The notes under the pieces were generated by a model that did no database searches, was not told the DNA's origin, and saw only the letters and a program-made list of their open reading frames with translations. The translations under genes were made by a program, and so were the position numbers. Below, one piece after another: positions 1-9,038 of a DNA stretch of 64,000 nucleotides (its first letter is position 1; each line of letters opens with the position of its first letter). This DNA comes from Candidatus Zymogenaceae bacterium (GTDB lineage Bacteria; Desulfobacterota; Zymogenia; Zymogenales; Zymogenaceae). The stretch spans positions 21,701-85,700 of the forward strand of contig JAFGFE010000009.1 in NCBI GenBank assembly GCA_016931225.1. The letters run 5' to 3'.

Positions 1-615
1 CTGATACTCTGTGCCGTGAATCTTATACCCATTGTGGGAACGATTGTGGCATGTGGGTATATATCCGAAAGCATGCGTATATCCATGAACGGTAAAAATG
101 AGACGCCGCCCTGGGATCGGATACTCGACCTGGGCATCGGCGGCCTGAAGTTTCTTGGTGTCCTGGCGGTGTATGCCGTCACGTTTATGGTTCCCTTTCT
201 CATCGCCTCTTTTTTTATCTTCGTCATTCGCACACCCTGGTCGGATTATGTCGGTTTTTTCTTTCTATTGATTACGGCCATATTGACGCTTACCTGGGCG
301 TTTATTATTCCTATGGCCCTGTTTCATATGCATCGGGAGAACGGATCGTTTGGTTCCGTGCTTAACTATTCGCTGGTGTTGATTCGTATACGCGAAAACA
401 TGACATCCTATATCGGTTTGACACTCATATTCTGGTTTTTTTGTTTGGTGGGAGCGGTCCTGTCGTTGTTCTTCATCACGCTGCCGTATGGGTTCCTGCT
501 GGTGATTTTTCCGGTCATGTACCTGCTGTTGTTCGCCTCACGCCTCTTTGGGACCATGGGAATTCCGGATAATTCACATATTATCGGGTCGGACGGTGTT
601 ACCGGGTACGAGTAA
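1..615 (+). CDS. DUF4013-like polytopic membrane protein (5' end cut by window)
   Basis: The frame is open from base 1, so the true start is probably upstream; an internal GTG at 16 would give 199 residues. The visible protein starts with NLIPIVGTIVACGYISE and continues with an acidic/proline stretch (NGKNETPPWDRILDLGIGG), a pattern typical of DUF4013 membrane proteins. At least four hydrophobic segments follow (about residues 45-75, 80-105, 130-155 and 155-175). No catalytic motif is visible. It ends 82 bases before ffh and a strong promoter lies between them, so it is not co-transcribed with the SRP gene by necessity. Function is unknown; the family assignment is from memory of the motif. 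Confidence 0.6.
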   Translation: MILCAVNLIPIVGTIVACGYISESMRISMNGKNETPPWDRILDLGIGGLKFLGVLAVYAVTFMVPFLIASFFIFVIRTPWSDYVGFFFLLITAILTLTWAFIIPMALFHMHRENGSFGSVLNYSLVLIRIRENMTSYIGLTLIFWFFCLVGAVLSLFFITLPYGFLLVIFPVMYLLLFASRLFGTMGIPDNSHIIGSDGVTGYE

Positions 616-634
616 GGATGATTGTAAACATTTC

Positions 635-663
635 TTGACAAAAGAGTGTCAGTGATATATAAA
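635..663 (+). promoter_or_regulatory. sigma70-type promoter for ffh operon
   Basis: TTGACA at 635-640 and TATAAA at 658-663 are separated by 17 bases. Transcription would start near 670, about 28 bases before the GTG of ffh. This is the best-scoring promoter for the ffh-rpsP-khpA-rimM-trmD group. Confidence 0.75.
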
Positions 664-697
664 AAACTTTACATATATGTAGTATAGATTTACTATC

Positions 698-2029
698 GTG
701 TTTGAAACTATTTCAGATAAATTCGCCTCCATTTTTTCAAAGATACGGGGAACCGCCAAGCTTTCGGAGGAAAACATTTCCCAGGCGATTCGGGAGATTC
801 GCATGGCGCTCCTGGAGGCGGACGTCAATTACAAGGTCGTCAAGGATTTTGTAGGTCACGTCAAGGAACGCTCGCTGGGCGAAGAGGTGACCGGCAGGAT
901 CACGCCGGGCCAGCAGTTTATCAAGATCGTTCACGACGAAATGGTCGATCTTCTGGGTGGCACCGAGAAGGGCATAAGCCTTATCGGGGCGACTCCGGCC
1001 GTGGTGATGCTGTCGGGACTCATGGGCTCGGGCAAAACCACAACCGCCGGCAAGCTCGGCCATTACCTGAAAAAGGGCGGACGGAAAGTCCTGATGGTTG
1101 CCGCGGACACCCAGCGTCCGGCGGCCCGAGAACAATTGATGAGCCTGGGCGAGCGAATTGGAATAGACGTATACAGCACGAAGGAGGTCAGCGATCCGGT
1201 CAAGATATGTCAGGATGCCAGGAGCCATGCGGCGACGAACGGGTACGATGTGGTCATCCTGGATACGGCCGGCAGGCTCCATGTGGATCAGGAGCTGATG
1301 GATGAGCTGGTAACCATCAAGCGGGCGGTGAATCCGGGCGAAATTCTGCTGGTGGCGGACTCTATGTCCGGCCAGGATGCGGTAAACGCAGCGGAAGAGT
1401 TCAACGCGGCGCTGGATCTATCCGGTGTTGTGTTGACCAAGCTTGATGGCGACGCCCGGGGCGGGGCCGCCCTTTCCATCAAAGCGGTCACCGATCGGCC
1501 CATCAAGTTCGTGGGCGTTGGTGAAAAGCACGATGATTTTATCGCATTCGATCCTGCCCGTATGGCGGGAAGAATCCTGGGTATGGGTGATGTGGTATCA
1601 CTGGTGGAAAAGGCCCAGGAGGTTGTTGATGAAAAGAAGGCCCGGGAGCTGGAGAAGAAGCTCAGAAAGGGCGCCTTTTCCCTGGATGATTTCCTCGATC
1701 AAATCAAAAGCATCAAGAAGATGGGCTCCCTGGAGGGATTGATGGGAATGATTCCGGGAATGAAAGGCCTGCCGGGTGGAGTGAATTTCACCCAGGCCGA
1801 ATCCGAATTGAAGAAGATAGAGGCGATCATCAACTCCATGACAAAGAAGGAACGGGATAATCATACGATTATCAACGGAAGCCGCAGAAAGCGCATTGCC
1901 AGAGGAAGCGGTACGCGAGTTGAAGATGTCAACCGTTTGCTGAAACGATACAGTACCATGAAGAAGATGATGAAGAAAGTTTCAAAAGGTGGATTGAAAG
2001 GTATTTCCAGAGGAAACATACCATTTTAG
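698..2029 (+). CDS. ffh: signal recognition particle protein Ffh (SRP54 GTPase)
   Basis: This GTPase binds signal sequences on the ribosome and, with 4.5S RNA and FtsY, targets nascent membrane proteins. The 443-residue length is normal. The N domain is residues 1-90. The G domain carries the P-loop GLMGSGKTT (107-115), the DTAGR motif near 190 and TKLDGDARGG near 247. The methionine-rich M domain fills the C-terminus (about 300-443; MGSLEGLMGMIPGMKG). The start is GTG with no obvious Shine-Dalgarno site but lies just after a near-consensus promoter. It heads the classic ffh-rpsP-khpA-rimM-trmD order. No 4.5S RNA gene was seen in the window. Confidence 0.97.
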   Translation: MFETISDKFASIFSKIRGTAKLSEENISQAIREIRMALLEADVNYKVVKDFVGHVKERSLGEEVTGRITPGQQFIKIVHDEMVDLLGGTEKGISLIGATPAVVMLSGLMGSGKTTTAGKLGHYLKKGGRKVLMVAADTQRPAAREQLMSLGERIGIDVYSTKEVSDPVKICQDARSHAATNGYDVVILDTAGRLHVDQELMDELVTIKRAVNPGEILLVADSMSGQDAVNAAEEFNAALDLSGVVLTKLDGDARGGAALSIKAVTDRPIKFVGVGEKHDDFIAFDPARMAGRILGMGDVVSLVEKAQEVVDEKKARELEKKLRKGAFSLDDFLDQIKSIKKMGSLEGLMGMIPGMKGLPGGVNFTQAESELKKIEAIINSMTKKERDNHTIINGSRRKRIARGSGTRVEDVNRLLKRYSTMKKMMKKVSKGGLKGISRGNIPF

Positions 2030-2053
2030 AGATGCAAGGAGGTGAAGAGAATT

Positions 2054-2329
2054 ATGCCTGTTCGAATTAGACTGCAAAGGGCCGGAGCGAAGAAGAAACC
2101 GTTTTATCGAATTGTTGTAGTGGACAGTGAATCTCCGCGAGACGGCAGATTTCTTGAGATTGTTGGAACATATAATCCTTTGACGGATCCCGCACAAGTG
2201 ACGCTGAAAGAGGAAAGGATTCTTGAGTGGATGAAGAACGGGGCCAAGAGCAGCCATACCGTCAAACAGATTTTCAGGCGACATGGAATCACTCAAAACA
2301 GTATCAAAAACAATGATGCGGTTCAATAA
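2054..2329 (+). CDS. rpsP: 30S ribosomal protein S16
   Basis: Small-subunit protein bS16, here about 91 residues from [20 protein letters not shown], the family's signature N-terminus. The ATG at 2054 is chosen over the in-frame GTG at 2042 because that GTG lies inside the strong Shine-Dalgarno AAGGAGGTGA (2036-2045) and S16 proteins start at MPVRI. The gene follows ffh after a short gap and precedes khpA. The C-terminal extension after the core ([15 protein letters not shown]) is short and polar. Confidence 0.96.
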   Translation: MPVRIRLQRAGAKKKPFYRIVVVDSESPRDGRFLEIVGTYNPLTDPAQVTLKEERILEWMKNGAKSSHTVKQIFRRHGITQNSIKNNDAVQ

Positions 2330-2365
2330 AGCCTTAACAGCATATTTTTCGGGAGGTGGTGAGTC

Positions 2366-2596
2366 ATGAAAGAGCTCATTAAGTATATAGCTCAGGCCCT
2401 GGTTGATAATCCTGATGAGGTGCAGGTTACAGAGGTGGAGGGAGAACAGACATCGGTTATCGAGCTCAAGGTTGCCAAGGAAGATCTCGGTAAGGTTATT
2501 GGAAAGCAGGGAAGAACCGCTCGGGCGATGCGGACGATTCTTTCAGCGGCTTCGACGAAAGTGCGTAAGAGAGCTGTACTTGAGATAATTGAGTAA
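2366..2596 (+). CDS. khpA: KH-domain RNA-binding protein KhpA
   Basis: A 76-residue single KH domain (YlqC/UPF0109 family). The GxxG RNA-contact loop is seen as [16 protein letters not shown] in the second half. In other bacteria KhpA pairs with KhpB and acts as a global RNA-binding factor. The start ATG has a strong Shine-Dalgarno (GGGAGGTGG at 2351-2359). The gene sits at its usual place between rpsP and rimM, and its stop TAA (2594-2596) is one base before the rimM ATG, implying coupled translation. Confidence 0.93.
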   Translation: MKELIKYIAQALVDNPDEVQVTEVEGEQTSVIELKVAKEDLGKVIGKQGRTARAMRTILSAASTKVRKRAVLEIIE

Positions 2597-2597
2597 G

Positions 2598-3122
2598 ATG
2601 GGCGAAGAGATTATCCTGGGGGAGATCGTTAAGCCCCACGGCATAAAGGGCGCGGTCAAGGTAAAGAGTCATGCCGAGTCACCCGAGATTTTTCTCGAAT
2701 CGTCACAACTCACGCTTCGGCACCAAGATGGAACCAGACGGGATATCACCGTCAACCGGGGCGGAGGCATGGGCAACCGGCTTATATTAAAACTTGACGG
2801 GATTGATACCCGGGAGGATGCAGAGGCATTGATCGGCTTTTCGATCGTTATCAACTCGGATGATCTGCCCGAAACCGAACAAGACGAGTATTATTGGCAT
2901 GATCTTATAGACATGGAGGTGCTGGACAGCAGAGGAAGACAGTACGGATATATCAAGAGGATTTTGCCGACCGGTTCCAACGATGTATATATCGCCATCG
3001 ACGACACAGGCAGAGAAACACTAATACCCGCAACACACGATGCGGTGTTGGATGTTTCAATTGCTCAGAAGAGGATGATCATCGATCCGACGGCGCTGTC
3101 GGATGACACCAATGCGAATTGA
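2598..3122 (+). CDS. rimM: 16S rRNA processing protein RimM
   Basis: Assembly factor for the 30S head domain that binds S19. The N-terminal RimM barrel starts with LGEIVKPHGIKGAVKVKSHAE. The C-terminal PRC-barrel is marked by DEYYWHDLIDMEVLDSRG and the end by ETLIPATHDAVLDVS. About 174 residues, normal length. ATG 2598 lies one base after the khpA stop; an upstream in-frame TTG (2589) would overlap khpA. It overlaps trmD by 11 bases, so translation is probably coupled. Confidence 0.94.
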   Translation: MGEEIILGEIVKPHGIKGAVKVKSHAESPEIFLESSQLTLRHQDGTRRDITVNRGGGMGNRLILKLDGIDTREDAEALIGFSIVINSDDLPETEQDEYYWHDLIDMEVLDSRGRQYGYIKRILPTGSNDVYIAIDDTGRETLIPATHDAVLDVSIAQKRMIIDPTALSDDTNAN

Positions 3123-3861
3123 TATTATCACTCTTTTTCCGGATTTTTTTGTATCCCCGCTGAAAACAGGCGTGCTGAAAAGAGCCATTGATGCGGGGAT
3201 TGTATATATACATGTTGTCGATATCAGGCGTTTTACCGTCACCAAACATCGTATCGCCGATGATTATCCCTTTGGGGGCGGTGCCGGCATGGTCATGAAG
3301 CCGGAGCCGATCATGCGGGCCATTAGGCATTTGGGGAAGGGCGGCCTTCGTCCACGGACCGTTCTTCTGACGCCCCAGGGACGTACCTTCGACCAAAAAA
3401 CGGCCCTTCGCCTTTCGAAATACTATCGTCTGGCTTTTTTATGCGGCAGGTACGAGGGTGTGGATGAACGGGTGGTAGCCCGATATGTGGACGAGGAAAT
3501 ATCCATCGGCGATTACATCCTCTCCGGGGGGGAAACGGCGGCACTGGTGGTTATCGAGGCGCTGGCGAGACTCCTTCCGGGCGTTGTGGGTAACACCGAG
3601 TCGGTAGATACGGATACGTTCTCGGGATCGTTCCTCAAATATCCACAGTATACCAGACCTCAGGAATATCTGGGTATGCCCGTGCCCGAGGTGCTGTTGA
3701 GCGGCAATCACAAGAGCATCGACGAGTGGAGAAAAAGAAGAGCCGCCGAGAGAACCATCGAGAGACGCCCGGATCTTCTTGATGACGATACCCTGACAGA
3801 CGAGGAAAAGAAAATCATCGCCCGCATTTCCCGCCGACCGGGGGGCGATACTAAGCGGTAA
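3112..3861 (+). CDS. trmD: tRNA (guanine-N1-)-methyltransferase TrmD
   Basis: SPOUT-class enzyme that methylates G37 of tRNAs using S-adenosylmethionine and prevents frameshifting. The protein starts MRIDIITLFPDFF. It contains the GGGAGMVMKPEP segment and the trefoil-knot motifs LCGRYEGVDERV and SIGDYILSGGE. ATG 3112 is preferred to 3103 because family members begin MRIDIITLFP. The body is about 249 residues, normal. It overlaps the end of rimM. A 190-base gap follows, in which a new promoter begins the next transcription unit. Confidence 0.96.
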   Translation: MRIDIITLFPDFFVSPLKTGVLKRAIDAGIVYIHVVDIRRFTVTKHRIADDYPFGGGAGMVMKPEPIMRAIRHLGKGGLRPRTVLLTPQGRTFDQKTALRLSKYYRLAFLCGRYEGVDERVVARYVDEEISIGDYILSGGETAALVVIEALARLLPGVVGNTESVDTDTFSGSFLKYPQYTRPQEYLGMPVPEVLLSGNHKSIDEWRKRRAAERTIERRPDLLDDDTLTDEEKKIIARISRRPGGDTKR

Positions 3862-3985
3862 TGAAAGGATGGGCGGACGTGGGATCGCTTGGAGGACGGC
3901 GTGCGGGGCATGTGAGGGTGATGTTCGTCTTATTACACGGTCAAAGCGGATATCGTTACGAACCTGAAATAATTTCATTGCGGGG

Positions 3986-4015
3986 TTGACAAAACCCTTA
4001 TAAATTTCATATATT
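3986..4015 (+). promoter_or_regulatory. promoter for SPOUT methyltransferase-rplS unit
   Basis: TTGACA at 3986-3991 and TATATT at 4010-4015, spacing 18. It lies 37 bases before the GTG of the RNA methyltransferase gene and after trmD, so rplS and downstream genes can be expressed independently of ffh-trmD. Confidence 0.65.
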
Positions 4016-4051
4016 CTGATACGTACAGGTTTCGGGCGCTGGAGACATCGG

Positions 4052-4627
4052 GTGGGAGACCTCTATATCGGGCTGGTCCATTATCCGGTAAAAAACAAAC
4101 GGGGCGATATTGTCGCCTCGGCGGTTACGAACCTGGATATTCATGATATCGCCCGGATCGCCAAGACATACAACGTCGCGGGATTCTACATCATCCAGCC
4201 GATGCCGTCCCAAAAACGGCTTGTGGCATGGATCATCTCTCACTGGACCGAGGGGTACGGCGGCGAGTATAATCCGATCAGGGCCGAGGCCTTCGACCTC
4301 ATCAGTCTGGTCGATGCCATTGATGACGCGATCGCGGCGATCGGGGAGGAGGCGGGACGTCCTCCGCTGGTGGTCGGAACCTGGGCGGGCTATTCCGGGA
4401 CGGCCATCGATTACGAGAGGATGGGCGCCATTATTAAAAGCGGGGTGGAGCCTGTGCTGATACTGTTGGGCACCGGTTTCGGGATGGCCGACGAAGTGGA
4501 AGAGGTTTGTACGTATATTCTTGAGCCGATACACGGAAACGGCGGTTACAACCACCTCTCGGTGCGTGCCGCCGCAGCAATCATACTGGATAGACTCAGA
4601 GGAGTAACACAAACGGATCGAAGATGA
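4052..4627 (+). CDS. SPOUT-type SAM-dependent RNA methyltransferase (PF09936-like)
   Basis: 191 residues starting GDLYIGLVHYPVKNKRGD. The protein has the look of the 'Methyltrn_RNA_4' SPOUT family: an HYPV start, VTNLDIHDIAR, and a knot-like C-terminus LILLGTGFGMADEV...LEPIHGNGGYNHLSVR. Members usually lie between trmD and rplS in Desulfobacterota and some thermophiles, exactly as here. The RNA target is not known to me. The start is GTG with GGAG at 4041-4044. The gap to rplS is 14 bases, so they are co-transcribed. Confidence 0.85.
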   Translation: MGDLYIGLVHYPVKNKRGDIVASAVTNLDIHDIARIAKTYNVAGFYIIQPMPSQKRLVAWIISHWTEGYGGEYNPIRAEAFDLISLVDAIDDAIAAIGEEAGRPPLVVGTWAGYSGTAIDYERMGAIIKSGVEPVLILLGTGFGMADEVEEVCTYILEPIHGNGGYNHLSVRAAAAIILDRLRGVTQTDRR

Positions 4628-4641
4628 CAAGGGAGTGACTG

Positions 4642-4989
4642 ATGAACACTATAGATATGATCGAAAAAGAGCACATGCGCACCGATATCCCCGATTTCAG
4701 GGCGGGCGATTCCGTGAAGGTTCATGTGAAAATCAAGGAGGGCGATAAAGAGCGCATCCAGGTTTTCGAAGGAACGGTCATCCGCAAGAGAAAGGGATAT
4801 GCTCGATCAAGTTTCACCGTCAGGAAGGTCTCCTACGGTGTGGGCGTCGAGCGGATATTTCCTCTGCATTCCCCCATTATCGAAAAGATAGAGGTAATGC
4901 AAAGGGGCCGGGTGCGTCGCGCAAAACTCTATTACCTGCGCAAGAGGAAAGGCAAAGCTGCCCGGATCAAGGAGTTGAGAAAATTCTAA
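4642..4989 (+). CDS. rplS: 50S ribosomal protein L19
   Basis: bL19 sits at the 30S-50S interface. 115 residues with the family motifs [43 protein letters not shown] and the basic end [21 protein letters not shown] 4642 is preceded by GGGAG (4631-4635). It follows the SPOUT methyltransferase after 14 bases and precedes an SMC-like ATPase by 28 bases. Confidence 0.97.
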   Translation: MNTIDMIEKEHMRTDIPDFRAGDSVKVHVKIKEGDKERIQVFEGTVIRKRKGYARSSFTVRKVSYGVGVERIFPLHSPIIEKIEVMQRGRVRRAKLYYLRKRKGKAARIKELRKF

Positions 4990-5017
4990 TTCCGGCCGTC
5001 AGCAGAGGGGAGAGATT

Positions 5018-6988
5018 ATGTTTCTGCTGGATATGGTCGTCTCCGGTGTGGGAAAATATGCCAAGGCCGTCAAGTTTACCTTTCATAAAGGGTATAATGT
5101 AATTCTTGGCGGAAACGAAAGCGGTAAGAGCAGTATCGCCCGAGCGCTCATGGCGGTTCTGTTTCCGGACGTCTATTCCGGGGACAAGGATTTCCTGAAC
5201 TGGCAGCTCGAGGGGGCATCCCGCTGTTATGCGACCATCCAGCAGGGCAACGAAGCCTATCGTCTCGTCAGGGACTATACCCAGGGGCTTTCCAACCTGT
5301 CACGGTATATCAAGGAACAAAAGACATTCGTGCTGGTGACGAAGGATCACAACGAGATCAACGATTTCATCACCGGCACGTTGAATATCCCCGACGAGGA
5401 AATCTATTCCCACATTTTTTTCTCCGATTTAAACGGACTTCCCTCCACCAATCCTTTTGGGGCCCAGGGTCTTGCCCCAAAGGCCGCACCGGCTAAAAAA
5501 GGTGAGGGCGAGGTCATCGATGAAGAGCTCGACGAGATGGACATCGCGGACGTCAGGGAGCGGCTCGATACCCTGCGGCAGGAAATGGTGCGGGCGCAGG
5601 AGATCGAAAAGCTCCAGATGTCCATGGACGACGAGCAGGCGAAGGTCTATGAGCTGCAGACCAAGGTACAGAAGGTCACCGGCATGGAGGAGGAGCTGGA
5701 AGGGCTGAACGATTTTATCGCGAAATTCGAGAGCATGGGGGACATGGAGGGGGTGATGGCTCGGATTCAGAAGTTCAGCGATACCGAACGACGCAAAGAG
5801 GTGAGCCTCGCCGAGGTGAAGAACCGAAGGGGCCAGGCGAACGCCGAGCTGACGACCGCTCCGGTTCCAAACATCAAGGACAACAAGTTCATCACGCCTG
5901 GATTGTCAATCGCCGGCGGCGGCATCTTGGTCGCGTTCATCCTCTGGAATATGTTTCTGGGCAGCGTCCTTGTGAATGATCTCGGCCTGGCTGTCGAAAC
6001 CGCGGAAAAGATCAGGCATGCCGTACAGTTTGCAATCGTGATCGGCCTGGGCGTTGCGGGATGGGGGGCGTGGCAGATCATCAGCGCCCGGGGCAATATC
6101 GGACGCCTCAACCGGATGATCGTCGACGCCGACGAGCAGATCGCCCAGATTAACTCCCGGTTCGCCGCGGAAGAGCGGGAGATAAAAGCTCTGATGACCA
6201 CCCTGGGCGCGGATAACATGGTCTCCATCAAGGAAAAGGTCAAGTCGTTCGAGCAGGCCAAGAGGAAGCGGCAGAAGCTGGCAACGGATATCGAGGCCGT
6301 CAAACAGGACGAGGAGTACCAGAGCCTGATGCGCCAGCAGGACGAAATAGACGTCAATATCGCCCGTATCCAGAAACAGCTGGAGGGCGCCGGCGCTCTC
6401 GGCTTTACCCCCCAGGAAATGAAGAGCGAGGTGAACCGGCTTGAGAAGTACCTGAAAAAGCGGGGCGTCATCGTCAGCGCCACCGGAGAAGGCGGGGGAA
6501 AAAAAGGCCCCTTCGGCGCCGGCAGGGTGGAGTCGAGGTTTCCCACCGATCACGTTGCGCGTTTTCTAGCCATTGCCACCGAGCTGGTGCAGAAGGGGAA
6601 AATGGACCCGCTCTCGGAGCTGCAGAAGATCTTCAACGAAAATATCAAGCTCCTCACAAACAACGGCTACGCCCGGGCCACGTTCAGCCAGGGAGGGGTA
6701 ATCAAGTTCTTCAAGGCGGACAGTCTGCTCCGGGTCAGTATGGACAGCATGTCCCCCGCCACAAAAGACAGCATGTATTTCGCCCTGAAATTCGCCATGA
6801 TAGAATCGATGCTCAGCCATATGGCCCTCCCCGTCGTTCTGGACGACCCGTTTGTGATGTTCGATGACGAGCGTCTGGCGGCGGCGGTAGCCATCATCAA
6901 GCGGATTTCCCAGAAGACCCAGGTGGTGCTCTTGACCTCCCGGCAGGGTGCGCTCAAGGGCGCGGACCGCTCCCTCAAGATCAAGTGA
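5018..6988 (+). CDS. SMC/YhaN-like ATPase with coiled coil and membrane hairpin
   Basis: 656 residues. The N-terminal ATPase half has the Walker A GGNESGKSS (about residues 32-40) in an AAA_23/RecF-like context. A long charged coiled-coil region follows (about 160-260 and 360-480). It is interrupted by two hydrophobic segments (about 293-317, ITPGLSIAGGGILVAFILW; about 335-355, AVQFAIVIGLGVAGWGAW). The C-terminal half has VVLDDPFVMFDDERL (Walker B/D-loop) and VVLLTSR. This resembles YhaN-type ATPases, which normally pair with an SbcD-like nuclease; none is next to it. The gene lies between rplS and rnhB with only a 3-base gap to rnhB, so it is in the operon. Role unknown, possibly DNA-end handling at the membrane. 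Confidence 0.7.
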   Translation: MFLLDMVVSGVGKYAKAVKFTFHKGYNVILGGNESGKSSIARALMAVLFPDVYSGDKDFLNWQLEGASRCYATIQQGNEAYRLVRDYTQGLSNLSRYIKEQKTFVLVTKDHNEINDFITGTLNIPDEEIYSHIFFSDLNGLPSTNPFGAQGLAPKAAPAKKGEGEVIDEELDEMDIADVRERLDTLRQEMVRAQEIEKLQMSMDDEQAKVYELQTKVQKVTGMEEELEGLNDFIAKFESMGDMEGVMARIQKFSDTERRKEVSLAEVKNRRGQANAELTTAPVPNIKDNKFITPGLSIAGGGILVAFILWNMFLGSVLVNDLGLAVETAEKIRHAVQFAIVIGLGVAGWGAWQIISARGNIGRLNRMIVDADEQIAQINSRFAAEEREIKALMTTLGADNMVSIKEKVKSFEQAKRKRQKLATDIEAVKQDEEYQSLMRQQDEIDVNIARIQKQLEGAGALGFTPQEMKSEVNRLEKYLKKRGVIVSATGEGGGKKGPFGAGRVESRFPTDHVARFLAIATELVQKGKMDPLSELQKIFNENIKLLTNNGYARATFSQGGVIKFFKADSLLRVSMDSMSPATKDSMYFALKFAMIESMLSHMALPVVLDDPFVMFDDERLAAAVAIIKRISQKTQVVLLTSRQGALKGADRSLKIK

Positions 6989-6991
6989 GTC

Positions 6992-7615
6992 ATGCTCACG
7001 GCCTACGACGATCAATTCTACTCCCATGCAATCACCCACCTTGCGGGCGTGGATGAAGCCGGCCGGGGTCCCCTGGCGGGGCCGGTGGTGGCCGCGGCTG
7101 TGGTTCTTCCCCACTCATGCCGCATCGAGGGCCTGAGGGACTCGAAGCAGCTTACGGAAAAAGCCCGGGAGCGCTACTACGCCGAGATAACGGAGCGGGC
7201 CCTGGCATGGTCCGTGGGCATGGTGACGCCGGAGAGAATCGACGCCGTGAACATCCTCCAGGCGTCCCTTATCGCCATGAAGGAGGCGGTGCTGATGCTC
7301 TCCCACCCCTTCGACCTGGTTCTGGTGGACGGCCGCTTTCCTATCCCCTTCTCGGAACGGGCGATTCTCCAGGAGGCTGTAATCCGGGGGGACGGGCTCT
7401 CGGCCCACATCGCCGCGGCGTCGGTGGTGGCGAAGGTCACCCGGGATCGGATCATGCGTACCTACCACGAAGAATATCCCCACTACAACTTCGCCCGGAA
7501 CAAGGGCTACCCCACACTGGAGCACCGCACGGCCCTCAAGCGCCACGGCCCCTGTCCCATCCACCGGCGGACCTTCTCCGGCGTCAGGGAGCTTGTCGAT
7601 GAAGATGAAGCCTGA
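6992..7615 (+). CDS. rnhB: ribonuclease HII
   Basis: Cuts the RNA strand of RNA-DNA hybrids and single ribonucleotides in DNA. 207 residues. Catalytic motifs are present: GVDEAGRGPLAGPVVAAAV (Asp-Glu), LVLVDGRFPIP (Asp), and SVVAKVTRDRIM (Asp), followed by the substrate-binding region YNFARNKGYPTLEHRTAL. ATG 6992 is 3 bases after the upstream ATPase stop. The 3' end overlaps yraN. The rplS-(x)-rnhB-yraN order is widely conserved. Confidence 0.96.
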   Translation: MLTAYDDQFYSHAITHLAGVDEAGRGPLAGPVVAAAVVLPHSCRIEGLRDSKQLTEKARERYYAEITERALAWSVGMVTPERIDAVNILQASLIAMKEAVLMLSHPFDLVLVDGRFPIPFSERAILQEAVIRGDGLSAHIAAASVVAKVTRDRIMRTYHEEYPHYNFARNKGYPTLEHRTALKRHGPCPIHRRTFSGVRELVDEDEA

Positions 7616-7970
7616 TCGGGCGGGACGGATCGGGGAGCGGTTCGCCCGGTGGCGGCTCCGGCTGATGGGATATCGGATTATCGAGACCAACTGCCGACTG
7701 CCCGGGGGGGAGCTGGACATCGTCGCGAAAGACGGGGACACCCTGGTGTTCGTGGAGGTCAAGACCGCCGCGTCGAGTGAATTCGGCCGGCCCGAGGAGT
7801 GGGTGGACGCGAGGAAGCAAAAGAGGCTGGGGCGACTGGCGACGGCCTACCTGGTACGGCAGGGGAATATGGACATCCCCTGCCGGTTCGACGTGGTGGC
7901 GGTGAGCCTTGAGGGAAAGCTCCCCCGAATCAGGGTGATCCGGAACGCTTTCGAGCTGGAGGGTGGGTGA
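7599..7970 (+). CDS. yraN: UPF0102/YraN family putative endonuclease
   Basis: About 123 residues. Contains the restriction-endonuclease-like core of the family: GYRIIETNCRLPGGELDIVAKDGDTLVFVEVKT, i.e. the E-x-D...E-V-K nuclease motif. ATG 7599 is chosen because GGGAG (7587-7592) lies at suitable distance; ATG 7605 and TTG 7593 are alternatives. It overlaps the rnhB stop. Molecular role in bacteria is still poorly defined. Confidence 0.88.
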   Translation: MKMKPDRAGRIGERFARWRLRLMGYRIIETNCRLPGGELDIVAKDGDTLVFVEVKTAASSEFGRPEEWVDARKQKRLGRLATAYLVRQGNMDIPCRFDVVAVSLEGKLPRIRVIRNAFELEGG

Positions 7971-8072
7971 GGGGAGGACTCGGTCACATAATGTCTGAAA
8001 TTGCTATGGGGGAGACGCAGCAATAGAGGGTGAAAATTATGATACCTGTGAGGCGGAACCATAAAATCATAA

Positions 8073-8102
8073 TTGACAATAGTTAGCAGTGTGCGTTATA
8101 AA
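8073..8102 (+). promoter_or_regulatory. promoter for the 8.2-10 kb membrane-protein pair
   Basis: TTGACA (8073-8078) and TATAAA (8097-8102), spacing 18 (or TTATAA with 17). The TTG of the -35 box is in frame with the downstream gene, so it falsely looks like a start codon; this promoter argues that translation begins downstream at ATG 8157. Confidence 0.65.
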
Positions 8103-8156
8103 TACAGAAAAATTTCTCCGATTAACTCATATAGTAATCGTGTGTTCCAATCCCTC

Positions 8157-9038
8157 ATGAAAAGAAAACCGATCCTCGCCTATATCCTCTCATCAGTCGC
8201 CATGGTGCTGGTGTGTTTTGCGTATTACAGGAGATACCTGGTCAATGCCCGGGAGACTCTTGACCTTTATTTTGGTATTCATTTCCACGGTTTAATTGTT
8301 GATAAAGCATATATATGGAAATCGGGTTTGGATTCTATTGGTATTCACGTCTCTTTGGTGATCATTCCCATCTTTTTTATACTCCTCTTGTGGGCCGTAC
8401 GGGGAAGACTCAAGGCGAACGTGCTTCTCACTGGACTGATGTTCTATCCTATAACGGCATTTTATGTTCATTCCAGATATATTATTCTCTTTGATGATGA
8501 TTTATGTGACCTCTTATTTCTAATTGCATTTTCACTCTCCGTTTTCTCGATCATTTTTTCTGTTATATCAATATATACCAATGAGCAGAAACTTCATGTT
8601 ACGAAACACGTCCCGAAGAGTATCTCTATCTCCTATTTTGTACTTGTTGTAATATCGCTTCTTGGGTATGTTACGCTCGGCCTGGTCAGTGATCGAGCAT
8701 TGAATTTCATTTGTTGGAGTTATAGGGGCGATTATTTCGCTTTCGTTCTCATCCTTGTGATTTTACTATTCTATTGCACAAAGGCTGTGTTGCGAAACGA
8801 CGAAAAGGGGTACATCACCCTGCCCATAGTAGTGACGGCGCTGACTATATCTATCACATCACCACTGGGGATTACGGCCCGTCTTTTCCAGTATGAACTC
8901 CCATTGGAAATTTTATATGAGTATTATATGGTGCATATGAAAACTGTTCCATGGATTATCCTTCTCTTCTCTCTTGTCTCCATTCTGTATCTGCTGTATT
9001 TATGCACTCGATTCGTCGAGGAAGGGCATGATGGATAA
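8157..9038 (+). CDS. unrecognised polytopic membrane protein
   Basis: 293 residues from ATG 8157 (MKRKPILAYILSSVAMVLV). About eight hydrophobic stretches: first near residues 6-24, then SLVIIPIFFILLLWAV, LLFLIAFSLSVFSIIFSVI, SYFVLVVISLLGYVTLGLV, YFAFVLILVILLFY, LPIVVTALTISIT and a C-terminal WIILLFSLVSILYLLYLC. I see no catalytic motif or known family. The extended reading frame back to 8073 is rejected because it would start inside the -35 box. It overlaps the next gene by about 11 bases, so the two are co-translated and may form one complex. Confidence 0.7.
   Translation: MKRKPILAYILSSVAMVLVCFAYYRRYLVNARETLDLYFGIHFHGLIVDKAYIWKSGLDSIGIHVSLVIIPIFFILLLWAVRGRLKANVLLTGLMFYPITAFYVHSRYIILFDDDLCDLLFLIAFSLSVFSIIFSVISIYTNEQKLHVTKHVPKSISISYFVLVVISLLGYVTLGLVSDRALNFICWSYRGDYFAFVLILVILLFYCTKAVLRNDEKGYITLPIVVTALTISITSPLGITARLFQYELPLEILYEYYMVHMKTVPWIILLFSLVSILYLLYLCTRFVEEGHDG

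Noticed and set aside
8073..8156. Upstream TTG start for the membrane protein at 8157
   Set aside because: The TTG is the first triplet of a TTGACA -35 box, so it would not be in the transcript.
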